Origin: Phenylobacterium immobile (ATCC 35973)
GTDB lineage: Bacteria; Pseudomonadota; Alphaproteobacteria; Caulobacterales; Caulobacteraceae
Length of the DNA: 64,000 bases
NCBI RefSeq assembly: GCF_001375595.1
Contig: NZ_CVJQ01000001.1
Coordinates: 186,001 to 250,000, forward strand
Direction: 5' to 3'
A model generated the notes under the pieces. The model made no database searches. It worked only from the letters and a program-made list of their open reading frames with translations, and was not told the DNA's origin. The position numbers and the translations under genes were made by a program. Shown here one piece after another: positions 36,520-46,379 of this stretch (position 1 is its first letter; each line of letters opens with the position of its first letter).

Positions 36520-39147
36520 CTAGGACGTGGCGAGCTTGGCGATCGCCGGCGCCAGGGGCGCCTCAGCGTCGCAGTAGTCCGCCCACGCCTTGGTCTTGGC
36601 GAGGAGCTTCGGCGCGGTGCGGATCGTATAGGCCCTGGGGTCCAGGCCCGCCTTCACCTGGCTCCAGGTGAGCGGGAAGGAGACCGTCGCGTGCGGCCGT
36701 GCGCGCGGCGACAGGGGCGCGACCGCCGTGGAAAGCCGGTCGTTGCGCAGGTAGTCGAGGAATATCCGGCCTTTGCGCTTGATCTTGGCCATGTTGACCA
36801 CATAGCGCTCAGGCTCGTCGGCGGCGATCGCCAGGCACAGGTTTTGGGCGAAGGCCTTGGCCGTCTTCCAGTCCATTTCGCCGTGGCCGCCCAGCAGGGG
36901 CGTCACGACGTGCAGGCCCTTGCCGCCCGTCGTCTTGCAGAAGGCGTTGAGGCCGACCGCCTCCAGCCGGTCCTTCACCACCAGCGCCGCCTCGATCACC
37001 CGCTGGAAGGAGAGGCCCTCGTCCGGGTCGAGGTCGAACACCAGCCGGCCTGGCGTCTCCGGCTGGTAAGGCTGGCAGTTCCACGGGTGGATCTCGGTGG
37101 CCCCCGCTTGGGCCAGCGCCGCCAGGGCCTCGATCCGGTCGATCTGCAGGTAGGGCTTGTGATCGCCGATCACCTTCACCTCGGTCAGCAGGGACGAGGA
37201 GCCCTTGCCGAGGTGACGCTGGAAGAACCGCTGGTCGCCCTCGATCCCATCCGGCGTGCGGATGATCGAGCAGGGCCGGCCCTTGATGTGCGGCATCAGC
37301 CAGGGGCCCACCGCCTCATAGTAACGAGCGAGCTCCAGCTTGGTGATAGGCGCGCCCTTGCCGTCGTCCGGCCAGATCGCCTTGCCGGGATTGGACAGCA
37401 GGACGCCCATGACGTTGGGGTCCGACGCGGACTTGGCCCGCGAGGTCGGCTTCGGCCGGGCGAGCTCCGCATCCTTCGGCGCTTCCGGGACTTCCGCCTC
37501 GACCTCGGCCGCAGGCTTGTCCTCGCGCAGGCCCTTGAACGATCCCTGGCGCACGGCGCCGGAACCGGTGAAGCCAGCGAACTCGATCTCGGCGACCAGC
37601 TCAGGTTTGGCCCAGTGGACACCGGCGGCCTTCCGCGGCGCGCCTTCGCCGGTGAAGGGGCTCTTGTCGCTCTCCACCGCCTCGAGCCTGGGCAGGACGC
37701 GGGCGACGGCGTCGCGGCCAAAGCCCGTGCCGACGCGGCCGACGTGGATCAGCTTGCCGTCGCGGTGAACGCCGACCAACAGCGAGCGCAGCTGGCCCTT
37801 TTCGCCGGTCCAACCGCCGATCACCACCTCGTGGCCTGCCCGGCATTTGGACTTCACCCAGCTTTCGCTGCGCCCCGAGCGGTAGGGGGCGTCCAGTCGC
37901 TTGGAGACGATGCCCTCCAGCGACATGCGGCAGGCCGATTGCAGGACCGCATCGCCGCCGGTCTCGAAGTGATCGACGTAGCGGAAACGCGCCGCCGCCG
38001 CCTTCGGCAGCTTGTCGAGCACCGCCTTCAGCCGGGCCTTGCGCTCATTCAGCGGCAGCTCACGCAGATCTTCGCCCCCCAGCATCGGGGCGTCGAAGCA
38101 GAAGAAGATCAGCTCCTGGCTGCGTCCCTCCGACAGGGCCGCCTGCAAGGCGGGGAAGTCGGGCGCGCCATGATGGTCGATGGCGCAGGCCTCGCCGTCA
38201 TAAAGACCGTTCGGTAAGCGCCTGGCGGCCACGTCGGCGATGGCCTGGAACTTCGTTGTCCAATCGAGGCCGGATCGGGTCTTCACCGTCGCCTTTCCGG
38301 CCGCGACGCGGACCTGCAGCCGATAGCCGTCGAACTTGATCTCGTGGGCCCAGCCCTCTCCCTGCGGCGGCCGCTCCACCGACTTGCACAGCTGCGGGGC
38401 GATGAAGGCCGGCGACGCGGCGAGCTTGGGCGGCGCCTCGGCCGCAGGCGCGGGCTCGGCTTCCTGCCCCTCCAGAGGATCGGTACGGTTCGAATTCCAC
38501 ACACGCTTGGCCGAGGCGCGCGCCTTGCTTTTGGCCATGAAAGGAGTGGGGCCCTTGCCGCGCCCGGCGGCGATGTCCTCCATCGACCGGCCCGAAGCGA
38601 CCGAATTGATCTCACCGGCGGTGAGCAGCTCACCCTCGCCTTCGCGCGACCAGCCGTCGTGGTGTTTGATCAACAGCCAATTGTCGCGCTTCTCGCGGGG
38701 ACGACGCTTCATCCGCACAAGGACGAACCCGCCATTCAGCCTCTCACCGGAGAGGCGGAACTTGAGCTCGCCCTTCTTCAGTGCGGTCTCGGGATCGAAA
38801 CCGTCTTCCGGCTCCCAATAGCCACGGTCCCACAGCATGACCGTCCCGCCACCGTACTCGCCTTCGGGAATGGTCCCCTCGAAATCCCCGTAGTCCAGGG
38901 GATGGTCCTCGACCTCGACCGCCAGGCGCTTGTCGTGAGGGTCGATCGAGGGGCCTCGCGTCACCGCCCAGGACTTGAAGGTCCCGTCAAGTTCCAGCCG
39001 GAAATCGTAGTGCAGGCGCGTCGCCTCATGCTTCTGGATGACGAAGCGGCGCTGGGCCGAGGGCGCGGTGCGGGTCGCCCCGTCCGGCTCTGCGGTCTTG
39101 GAGAAGTCGCGCATGGCGCGGTAGCGGTCGAGCTTGTCCGCAGCCAT
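36520..39147 (-). CDS. ligD: ATP-dependent DNA ligase D
   Basis: An 875-residue, three-domain end-joining ligase in the order phosphoesterase, ligase, polymerase. PE is residues about 30-190, with His40, His46 ([15 protein letters not shown]) and His82. LIG is about 245-545, with the adenylated Lys271 in EIKFDGYR. An OB-fold follows ([14 protein letters not shown]). POL is about 575-870, with catalytic Asp704 and Asp706 (VFDLDPDEG). All catalytic residues are present. It works with Ku, encoded 2.7 kb away, to join double-strand breaks. It begins 10 bases before the end of otsA. No LexA box is seen nearby. Confidence 0.97.
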   Translation of the reverse strand: MAADKLDRYRAMRDFSKTAEPDGATRTAPSAQRRFVIQKHEATRLHYDFRLELDGTFKSWAVTRGPSIDPHDKRLAVEVEDHPLDYGDFEGTIPEGEYGGGTVMLWDRGYWEPEDGFDPETALKKGELKFRLSGERLNGGFVLVRMKRRPREKRDNWLLIKHHDGWSREGEGELLTAGEINSVASGRSMEDIAAGRGKGPTPFMAKSKARASAKRVWNSNRTDPLEGQEAEPAPAAEAPPKLAASPAFIAPQLCKSVERPPQGEGWAHEIKFDGYRLQVRVAAGKATVKTRSGLDWTTKFQAIADVAARRLPNGLYDGEACAIDHHGAPDFPALQAALSEGRSQELIFFCFDAPMLGGEDLRELPLNERKARLKAVLDKLPKAAAARFRYVDHFETGGDAVLQSACRMSLEGIVSKRLDAPYRSGRSESWVKSKCRAGHEVVIGGWTGEKGQLRSLLVGVHRDGKLIHVGRVGTGFGRDAVARVLPRLEAVESDKSPFTGEGAPRKAAGVHWAKPELVAEIEFAGFTGSGAVRQGSFKGLREDKPAAEVEAEVPEAPKDAELARPKPTSRAKSASDPNVMGVLLSNPGKAIWPDDGKGAPITKLELARYYEAVGPWLMPHIKGRPCSIIRTPDGIEGDQRFFQRHLGKGSSSLLTEVKVIGDHKPYLQIDRIEALAALAQAGATEIHPWNCQPYQPETPGRLVFDLDPDEGLSFQRVIEAALVVKDRLEAVGLNAFCKTTGGKGLHVVTPLLGGHGEMDWKTAKAFAQNLCLAIAADEPERYVVNMAKIKRKGRIFLDYLRNDRLSTAVAPLSPRARPHATVSFPLTWSQVKAGLDPRAYTIRTAPKLLAKTKAWADYCDAEAPLAPAIAKLATS

Positions 39148-39157
39148 GCGCCGACGC

Positions 39158-40555
39158 TCAGCTCGCCATCGCCGCGGGTTCGCCGACGGCTTTGAGCGCG
39201 CCGACGAAATCGTCCCGCCAAGCGGTCACATCGCAGCGCTGGACGCTGTCAAAAAGCGCCTCCCAGCGGCGCGTCCGCTCACCACGGCTCATCGCCAGAG
39301 CGTGCTTCAACGCGTCCGCCACTTCCTCCGGGCTGTTCGGGTTGACCAGCAGGGCTTCCTTCAACTGACCGGCGGCGCCGGCGAAGCGCGACAGCACCAG
39401 CACGCCCGGGTCGGCGGGATCCTGGGCGGCCACATATTCCTTCGCCACAAGGTTCATGCCGTCCCGGAGCGGTGTGACCAGTCCGACGCGCGCCACCGAA
39501 TAGATGCCCGCCAGCTCGTCGCGGCGGTAGTTGCGGTTCACGTAACGGATCGGAGAGGTGTCGATGTCGGAATATTCGCCGTTGATGCGGCCTGAGAGCG
39601 CGTCCAACCGGCTGCGGATCTCCTGGTAGGCCTCGACGCCCTCACGGCTGACCGGGGCGATCTGCAGCATCAGGACATCGCGGCGCAGGTCGGGGTTGTC
39701 GGCGAGAAACCGCTCGAAGGCGAGGAAGCGCTCCTCCAAGCCCTTGGAATAGTCCAACCGGTCAACGCCGACGATCAACTGACGGAAGATCGTCGAGGCG
39801 CCGACGATGTCATGCATCCGCCGCGCACGAGGCGAGCCGCGCAACCGGGCGAAATTCTCCGCATCGATACCGATGGGATAGGCGCCGATCTGTACGGTTC
39901 GCCCGAAGGCCCGCAGATGGCCCTCGGTCGGCATGTCGCCGCCCGCCTCGGTCAACACATATTCTTCGAAGGCGTGCCTATATTCGGCGGTCTGGAAACC
40001 CACGAGATCAAACTCGAACATCGCCTCGACCAGCTGCCGGTGGCCAGGCAGCGTCGTCATCAGCTGGTGCGCCGGCCACGGAATGTGCAGGAAGAAGCCG
40101 ATCTTGTTGGTCACGCCCAGGCGGCGCAGCTCGCGGGCGATCGGGATCAGATGGTAGTCGTGGATCCAGATCAGGTCGCCGCGCTGGATCAGCGGCCGCA
40201 AGGTCTCGGCGAACCGGCGGTTCACCCGCTCATAGCCGGCGCCATAGGCGCGATCGAAGGCGGTCAGGTCCGACCGGTAATGAAACAGAGGCCACAGCGT
40301 CTTATTGGCGTAGCCGTTGTAATATTCGTCGTAGTCGGCGTCCTCCAGATCAACCGTCGCGGTGGTCACCCCGGCGACCGTCTGAGTGTGCAGCTCGCCG
40401 GTGAATTCCGGGACGGTCTGACCGCTCCAGCCGAACCAGAGGCCGGAATACTCCCGAAGAGCCGCCGATAGCGCCATGGCTAGGCCGCCGACCGTTTCTT
40501 CGCCCGCGCCGGTCGGCGCATTGACCCGGTTGGAGACAACGATCAGGCGCCCCAC
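39158..40555 (-). CDS. otsA: Alpha,alpha-trehalose-6-phosphate synthase
   Basis: A 465-residue GT20 enzyme that makes trehalose-6-phosphate from UDP-glucose and glucose-6-phosphate. It begins [43 protein letters not shown] and [15 protein letters not shown] are the standard motifs, and [16 protein letters not shown] lies near the C terminus. I chose GTG at 40555, with GGAGG 7 bases upstream, over GTG at 40573, because OtsA proteins open directly with the RLIVVSNR strand. It overlaps otsB by 13 bases, so the pathway pair is coupled in the order otsB, otsA. Confidence 0.95.
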   Translation of the reverse strand: MGRLIVVSNRVNAPTGAGEETVGGLAMALSAALREYSGLWFGWSGQTVPEFTGELHTQTVAGVTTATVDLEDADYDEYYNGYANKTLWPLFHYRSDLTAFDRAYGAGYERVNRRFAETLRPLIQRGDLIWIHDYHLIPIARELRRLGVTNKIGFFLHIPWPAHQLMTTLPGHRQLVEAMFEFDLVGFQTAEYRHAFEEYVLTEAGGDMPTEGHLRAFGRTVQIGAYPIGIDAENFARLRGSPRARRMHDIVGASTIFRQLIVGVDRLDYSKGLEERFLAFERFLADNPDLRRDVLMLQIAPVSREGVEAYQEIRSRLDALSGRINGEYSDIDTSPIRYVNRNYRRDELAGIYSVARVGLVTPLRDGMNLVAKEYVAAQDPADPGVLVLSRFAGAAGQLKEALLVNPNSPEEVADALKHALAMSRGERTRRWEALFDSVQRCDVTAWRDDFVGALKAVGEPAAMAS

Positions 40556-41307
40556 AGCGAGGCCTCCAGCCACTGCGCCGTCGCGGCTACGTCCGTCAGG
40601 CCAAACCGTGCGGCCGTGGCCCTCGGCGGCCCAACCAAGACGCCGAAGCCGCCCAGCTCCGCAGCCGCGGTGAAGCCGTCCTCATCAGTGCGGTCGTCGC
40701 CGACAAACACCGGCGTCACGCCGGCGAAGGCCGGATCGGCCATGAAGTCGCGCAGCGAATCGCCCTTGGTCGGCCCCGGCGTACGCAGTTCCTCAACCAT
40801 GTCGCCGCGCTGCAGGACAAGGCCGGTTTCCTGGGCGATCTGGCGACAGAGCCGCAGGGCCTCTGGGCCCTTGTCGCGCGCCAGGCGGAAGTGCAGGGCG
40901 ACCGAGCGGCCGTCCTTCTCCTCCACCATCAGGCCGGCGTCGGACTGAGCGAAGATGCGAAGGCGCTCGGCGGCGTCTTGCAGGGCGGGGTGCGGCGGGG
41001 TCTGGATGACGACTCGATCGGTTCCACGACGGATCAGGCCGTGAACTGCGGCGACCGCAGCGACCCGACCTTCCAGGATGCGATCAACGTCGGCCAGGGT
41101 TCGGCCGCTGATGACGGCGAGACGGCCGCCCAAGGCCTGTTCGAGGCGCTCCAACCGCGCGGTCAGATCAGCCTCAGGCGCCACATCCTGCGGGCGCGGC
41201 GCGATCGGCGCGAGTGTGCCATCAAGATCAAGGAACAGAGCGATTTCGCGCAGGAGCAGTGGCTCCGGCGCTGGATAGACCTCGAAGATCTCTTGTGCTT
41301 CCGACAT
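40543..41307 (-). CDS. otsB: Trehalose-6-phosphate phosphatase
   Basis: A 254-residue HAD-family phosphatase that releases trehalose from trehalose-6-phosphate. The N-terminal IALFLDLDGTLAPIAP holds the catalytic Asp27 and Asp29. AVISGRTLADVDRIL is motif II, and the C-terminal VFVGDDRTDEDGF holds the metal-binding acidic residues. It is first in an operon with otsA, whose start lies inside its 3' end. It diverges from zwf across 177 bases. Trehalose in this setting usually protects against osmotic and desiccation stress. Confidence 0.95.
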   Translation of the reverse strand: MSEAQEIFEVYPAPEPLLLREIALFLDLDGTLAPIAPRPQDVAPEADLTARLERLEQALGGRLAVISGRTLADVDRILEGRVAAVAAVHGLIRRGTDRVVIQTPPHPALQDAAERLRIFAQSDAGLMVEEKDGRSVALHFRLARDKGPEALRLCRQIAQETGLVLQRGDMVEELRTPGPTKGDSLRDFMADPAFAGVTPVFVGDDRTDEDGFTAAAELGGFGVLVGPPRATAARFGLTDVAATAQWLEASLWGA

Positions 41308-41484
41308 GTTCTTCGGCCCGCCCCCTCACGCAACACACATTCCGACGGCAAGCCGTCCAGCGATCGCCTCGACCGCGGGCATGCTCCTCCGTCAGCGTAG
41401 GAAACTCCTTTGAGGCGGTGGCGTTGCATTGGCGGGGCGCACAGACGCGTGACATCGTCCGACAGATTGAAGGGGTGAACGCTG

Positions 41485-42948
41485 ATGCCTGCGGCTGCGC
41501 TATCTGATGTGATCGTCCTCCTGGGCGCGACCGGCGACTTGGCCCAGCGGATGTTGGCGCCCTCGCTCTACTTCCTCGACGCCGACGGGTTCCTGCCGGA
41601 GGGCTTCCGCATCCTGGCGTCGGCGCGCCAGGCGGTTGCGCCCGAGGAATTCATCGCCGACCTCAAGGCCGACCTTGAGGCGCGCCCGGAGCCCTTCAAC
41701 GCCGAGGCCTGGGCGCGCTTCTCAGCGCGCATCACCTACGTAGCGGCGGACGCCACAACGGCGGAAGGCGCCCAAGCCTTGAAGGCGGCCATGGGCGAAG
41801 CCGCCGCGCCGATGTTCTATCTGGCGCTCTCGCCTAGCCTCTACGTGAGGGTCTGCGCCGCCCTGTCGGAAGCCGGCCTGACGGCTGCGCCTGCCCGCAT
41901 CGTCCTGGAAAAGCCCATAGGCCGCGATCTGGAAAGCGCCCGCGTCATCAACGACGCCGTGGCTCAGGCCTTCTCCGAGGATCGGATCTTCCGCATCGAC
42001 CATTACCTCGGCAAGGAGACGGTCCAGAACCTCATCGCCCTACGCTTCGCCAACACCCTGTTCGAACCCCTCTGGAACAACCTGACCATCGACCACGTGC
42101 AGATCACTGTGGCCGAGACCGAAGGCGTGGGGGAACGCTGGCCATACTATGATGAGTACGGCGCCCTGCGCGACATGGTGCAGAACCACATGCTCCAACT
42201 GCTCTGTCTGGTCGCCATGGAGCCGCCGGCCGACATGGAGCCGGACTCGGTGCGCAACGAAAAAGTTAAGGTGCTCCGCTCACTTCGGAGATTCACCCGC
42301 CATGACGCTCAGAATTGGACGATCCGCGGCCAGTATGGCGCCGGCCTCAGCGGAGAGAAGGCGGCGGCCTCCTATGAAAGCGAGCGCGGTCAGGAAAGCA
42401 GCGTCGAGACCTTCGTGGCGCTCCGAGCCGACATCGACAATTGGCGCTGGGCCGGCGTGCCGTTCTTCCTGCGCACGGGCAAGCGACTCCCGGAGCGGCG
42501 CACCCAGATCGCCATTCAGTTCAAACCCGTGCCGCACTCCATCTTCGCCGGCGCGGCCCAGGATGACCTGATCGCCAACCGCCTGGTTATCGACCTGCAG
42601 CCGGACGAAGACATCGCGCTAACCTTGATGAACAAGGCCCCGGGGATCAGCCAGGGGGGCATGCGGCTCGAGTCCCTGCCCCTGTCGCTCTCGTTGCAGA
42701 AGGCCTACTCCGGCCCGGGCTCGCGTCGCCGCATCGCCTATGAGCGCCTGCTGCTCGACGTGCTGCGCGGTTCATCCACGCTCTTCGTGCGCCGGGACGA
42801 GGTCGACGAGGCCTGGCGATGGGTGGACGGCGTGGAGGAGTCCTGGAAGGAGGCGGGCATGACGCCTAAGCCTTATCCCGCCGGCAGCTGGGGCCCCGCC
42901 GGCGCCTTCGCCCTCATCGAGCGCGCCGGTCGGGCCTGGTACGAATAA
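41485..42948 (+). CDS. zwf: Glucose-6-phosphate 1-dehydrogenase
   Basis: A 487-residue NADP-dependent enzyme that opens the pentose-phosphate and Entner-Doudoroff routes. The coenzyme motif GATGDLA is at residues 14-20, the EKPIG motif near 142-146, and the active-site RIDHYLGKE at 170-178. Length is standard. A weak AAGGGG site precedes ATG. The gene stands alone; pgl, edd and glk, often its neighbours in Caulobacter relatives, are not here. It diverges from otsB, so glucose-6-phosphate use is divided between trehalose and oxidation at this locus. Confidence 0.96.
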   Translation: MPAAALSDVIVLLGATGDLAQRMLAPSLYFLDADGFLPEGFRILASARQAVAPEEFIADLKADLEARPEPFNAEAWARFSARITYVAADATTAEGAQALKAAMGEAAAPMFYLALSPSLYVRVCAALSEAGLTAAPARIVLEKPIGRDLESARVINDAVAQAFSEDRIFRIDHYLGKETVQNLIALRFANTLFEPLWNNLTIDHVQITVAETEGVGERWPYYDEYGALRDMVQNHMLQLLCLVAMEPPADMEPDSVRNEKVKVLRSLRRFTRHDAQNWTIRGQYGAGLSGEKAAASYESERGQESSVETFVALRADIDNWRWAGVPFFLRTGKRLPERRTQIAIQFKPVPHSIFAGAAQDDLIANRLVIDLQPDEDIALTLMNKAPGISQGGMRLESLPLSLSLQKAYSGPGSRRRIAYERLLLDVLRGSSTLFVRRDEVDEAWRWVDGVEESWKEAGMTPKPYPAGSWGPAGAFALIERAGRAWYE

Positions 42949-42951
42949 GCC

Positions 42952-44745
42952 CTACCGGACGCTGACCCACGGCTTCGACAGCAATGAGGCGCAGTTGATC
43001 AGGCCAACCAGCGAATAGGTTTGAGGATAGTTGCCCCAGAGCTCTCCACCATCGAAGGAAATATCTTCGGACAACAGGCCCGCTGTGGTGCGGCGGGCGA
43101 GCATCTCCTCAAACAGCGTCCGCGCTTCGTCGGAGCGGCCCGAGAGGTGCAAGGCTTCGATGAGCCAGAAAGTGCAGAAGTTAAAAGCCGTCTGCGGCGC
43201 GCCAAAATCGTCTGGGATGTCGTAGCGCAGCATGAAGGGGCCGCGGCGCAGGCCCTGCTGCACCGCTTCCATGGTGGCCGCCATCCTAGGATCCTTCGGC
43301 GAGGTGAAGCGCACGTCGATGAGCTGCAATAAGGAGGCGTCAAGGGTGTCGCCGTCGAAGTCCGCCGAATAACGACCGAGCTCAGCGTTCCACGCGCGCG
43401 CCTCGATCACCTTTCGGATCTGCGCGGCCCGGCCGTTCCAAACCGAGGCGCGGTCCAGCAAGCCCACCTTCTGCGCAGCGTTACCCAACCGATCGCAGGC
43501 CGCCCAGCACATCACGGACGAATAGGTGTGGACCGCCTCGCGGCCGCGGAACTCCCAGAGGCCGGCGTCTGGTTTGTCGTGCAGCTCCCAGGCGCGCTCG
43601 CCAATGGCCTCGAGATTGCGGAAGTCATCGATGTTGGCGGGCCGAAACAGGCGCTCATCGAAGAAGGCCTGCACCGTGGATAGGACGATCTGTCCGTACA
43701 CGTCGTATTGTTGGTGTTCGTGCGCCTGATTGCCGACGCGTACGGGGCCCATCCCGCGATAGCCAGGGAGGTCCTTGGCGATCCACTCGATCAGCGCCGG
43801 TTCCAGCCCAACGCCGTAGACCGGCTGGACGTGGCCGCCCTTAGCCTGGTCCACCAGGTTGCGCAGATAGCCGAGATAGTTCTCCAGCATGTCCGCCGCG
43901 CCCAGGCGGTTCAGCGCTTGCACCACGTAGTAGGCGTCGCGCAGCCAGCAGTAGCGGTAATCCCAGTTTCGCGCCTGGCCGCTCTCGTCGTGGTGCTCCG
44001 GGATCGAGGTGGTCAGCGCCGCGACAATCGCGCCGGTCTCCTCGTAGGCGCACAGCTTCAGGGTGATGGCGGCGCGGATCACGGCCTCTTGCCACTCAAG
44101 CGGCACCGACAAGGTCCGCACCCAGCTGCGCCAATAGTCAGAAGTCTCGTGCAGCATGCGCGCGGCGGTCGAGGCGATGTCGGCGTTAAGGCCCTCATCG
44201 GCGCCCAGGAACATCGAGATCGGCTCCTCCAGGCGGAAGTAACGCTCCTCGGCGATATGAGTGATCGGGCAGTCGGTAGTCAGCCGTAGCGTCATCTCGC
44301 CGCCCACATAGCGGATGTGGTTTGACCCCTGCGTCTGCTCGGCCGGCGCCTTGCCGTACTGCACCATGGGCCGCAGGCGGATGCGAATTCGGGGCGCCCC
44401 CGCCAAGGGCCGGATGATGCGGATAAGCGACATCGGCCGATACATCCGGCCGAACTGGCGGTAACGCGGCGCGAAATCGACGATCTCGTAGCGGGCGCCG
44501 TTCTCGTCGGTCACCTCGGTGCGGACGATCGGGGTGTTGCGGAGGTAGGACTGGCGCACGGTTGCGCGGCCCTCGGACTCCACCGCCCAGAATCCGTCGC
44601 TCGGATCATCGCCGCCAAGCAGGGCGCAGAAGAAAGGGTCTCCATCGACCCTGGGCGCGCAGGCCCACACCATGCGGCCGGAGCCGTCAACCAGAGCGCT
44701 CGCGGCGCAGTTTCCCAGGGGGAAAAGCTCAAGGTTCTGCGTCAA
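42952..44745 (-). CDS. GH15 glycoside hydrolase (glucoamylase or trehalase type)
   Basis: A 597-residue cytoplasmic protein. After TTG at 44745 it begins MTQNLELFPLGNC, the usual opening of this group. The N-terminal beta-sandwich is followed by the (alpha/alpha)6 barrel with ESGQARNWDYRYCWLRDAYY, a strong GH15 signature, and KDLPGYRGMGPVRVGNQAHE. The conserved catalytic region near FEEMLARRTTAGLLSED closes it. GH15 includes glucoamylases, glucodextranases and bacterial trehalases. With otsA/otsB close by, trehalase activity is a fair guess but not shown. No ATG or GTG starts the family N terminus. It converges with zwf, 3 bases apart. Confidence 0.88.
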   Translation of the reverse strand: MTQNLELFPLGNCAASALVDGSGRMVWACAPRVDGDPFFCALLGGDDPSDGFWAVESEGRATVRQSYLRNTPIVRTEVTDENGARYEIVDFAPRYRQFGRMYRPMSLIRIIRPLAGAPRIRIRLRPMVQYGKAPAEQTQGSNHIRYVGGEMTLRLTTDCPITHIAEERYFRLEEPISMFLGADEGLNADIASTAARMLHETSDYWRSWVRTLSVPLEWQEAVIRAAITLKLCAYEETGAIVAALTTSIPEHHDESGQARNWDYRYCWLRDAYYVVQALNRLGAADMLENYLGYLRNLVDQAKGGHVQPVYGVGLEPALIEWIAKDLPGYRGMGPVRVGNQAHEHQQYDVYGQIVLSTVQAFFDERLFRPANIDDFRNLEAIGERAWELHDKPDAGLWEFRGREAVHTYSSVMCWAACDRLGNAAQKVGLLDRASVWNGRAAQIRKVIEARAWNAELGRYSADFDGDTLDASLLQLIDVRFTSPKDPRMAATMEAVQQGLRRGPFMLRYDIPDDFGAPQTAFNFCTFWLIEALHLSGRSDEARTLFEEMLARRTTAGLLSEDISFDGGELWGNYPQTYSLVGLINCASLLSKPWVSVR

Positions 44746-44909
44746 TAAAATCCCCGGTCCTGAAGGCGCATTCTGAAGGCGCGCGTCGGAAGCTTGGCCG
44801 TTCAGGCCTGATCCGGGGTAAACGTCGCAAACACGCCTTAGCTCCCGCTGGACGTGATCCCTTCGTCTCGCCCATGCGTTTGCCTTAACTCTGAACAAGG
44901 ACGCCCCGG

Positions 44910-46325
44910 ATGATACGCGCCCGCCGCGCCCGCATCGTCGCAACGCTCGGTCCCGCCAGCATCGCCCGCGTCGCCGAACTGGCCCGCGCCGGGGCCGATG
45001 TCTTCCGCATCAACTTCAGTCATGGGACTCACGAGGACCATGCCCACGCGATCGCCGCCGTCCGCGCCGCGGAAGCTCTCGTCGATCGCCCCCTGGCCGT
45101 TCTGGCGGACCTGCAAGGCCCAAAGATCCGGTTGGGCGAGTTCGTCGACGGCGCGGTTGAGCTGCTGGCCGGACAGACTTTCCGTCTCGACGCCAACCCT
45201 GCGCCTGGCGACGCGAACCGTGTCTGCGTGCCTCACCCGGAGGTGTTCGCCGCCTTGAAGCCCGGCGGCCAGATTCTTCTGGACGATGGCAAGGTGCGGC
45301 TACGCGTGCTGTCCCATGGGGCGGACTTCGCAGAGACCATGGTTGAGGCGGGGCTTAAGCTCTCCGACCACAAGGGGCTCAACCTGCCCAGGCTGGCCAT
45401 TCCCATACCTGCGCTGACGGCCAAGGACCGCGAGGACCTGACCTTCGCGTTGGAGCAAGGGGTGGATTGGGTCGCGCTCTCCTTTGTCCAGCGCGGCTCC
45501 GACATGGCCGAATTGCGCAGCCTGGTGGGCGATCGGGCTCATGTCATGGCCAAGATCGAAAAGCCCGCCGCGCTGGAGGCCTTGGCGGAAATCCTGGAGC
45601 AATCGCAGGCGATCATGGTCGCCCGCGGCGACCTCGGCGTCGAACTTGCGCCTGAGGACGTCCCTGTGGTCCAGAAGGAACTGGTGCGCGCCGCGCGGCG
45701 ACGCGGTCTGCCGGTGGTGGTGGCGACACAGATGCTGGAATCCATGGTCGCCTCACCGACGCCTACCCGCGCCGAAGCCTCCGACGTGGCGGGCGCGGTC
45801 TATGAAGGCGCCGACGCCCTCATGCTCTCGGCGGAGTCCGCCTCCGGCGCCTATCCCCTGGAGGCGGTGGCCATGATGGACAGCATCATCGCCCGAGTGG
45901 AACGCGATCCCCGCTGGCCGGAACTGGTCCGCGCCGAATATCCGGTGGACGACGACTTACCCGACGACGCCCTCGTCGCTGCGGCCCGCCGCGCGGCCGA
46001 GTCAGCGTCGATCGGCTGCCTGGCGGTTTTCACCCGGTCGGGGCGCACCGTTCTGCACCTTGCCCGTGAGCGGCCCTTGCAAGCAACGCTGGCGCTTACG
46101 CCGAATATCGACGTCGCGCGTCGCTCCGCACTGGTCTGGGGCGCAGAGGCGCGCGTCATTGAGCCCCTAAGCGATCCTGAAGATCTGCCGTCTGTCGCCA
46201 TCGCCCAGGCGCTGGCGGCGGGTCTCTTGCTGCCGGGCCAGCGTGTGCTGATCCTGGCGGGCCTGCCGCTCGGCGAGGCGGGATCGGCGAATGTCCTGAG
46301 ACTCGCGACCGCGCCGCTCGCCTAA
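44910..46325 (+). CDS. pyk: Pyruvate kinase
   Basis: A 471-residue enzyme that makes ATP and pyruvate from phosphoenolpyruvate. It opens with [13 protein letters not shown] and [14 protein letters not shown], and the signature [13 protein letters not shown] holds the catalytic lysine. [17 protein letters not shown] follows. The C-terminal regulatory domain is complete. AAGGA lies 9 bases before ATG 44910. It diverges from the GH15 gene, and together with zwf it makes this stretch a sugar-metabolism cluster. A shared hairpin ends it and the convergent infB operon. Confidence 0.96.
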   Translation: MIRARRARIVATLGPASIARVAELARAGADVFRINFSHGTHEDHAHAIAAVRAAEALVDRPLAVLADLQGPKIRLGEFVDGAVELLAGQTFRLDANPAPGDANRVCVPHPEVFAALKPGGQILLDDGKVRLRVLSHGADFAETMVEAGLKLSDHKGLNLPRLAIPIPALTAKDREDLTFALEQGVDWVALSFVQRGSDMAELRSLVGDRAHVMAKIEKPAALEALAEILEQSQAIMVARGDLGVELAPEDVPVVQKELVRAARRRGLPVVVATQMLESMVASPTPTRAEASDVAGAVYEGADALMLSAESASGAYPLEAVAMMDSIIARVERDPRWPELVRAEYPVDDDLPDDALVAAARRAAESASIGCLAVFTRSGRTVLHLARERPLQATLALTPNIDVARRSALVWGAEARVIEPLSDPEDLPSVAIAQALAAGLLLPGQRVLILAGLPLGEAGSANVLRLATAPLA

Positions 46326-46330
46326 GCAAA

Positions 46331-46360
46331 AGGCCCGCCCTACGAAGGACGGGCCTCTTA
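46331..46360. terminator. Bidirectional terminator between pyk and infB
   Basis: AGGCCCG (46331-46337) pairs with CGGGCCT (46350-46356), with two more pairs and a single bulge inside. On the minus strand the stem is followed by TTTTGC, and on the plus strand by CTTAA, so it best ends the infB operon. Confidence 0.8.
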
Positions 46361-46379
46361 AGCCTCAGCGCAAACGCCC

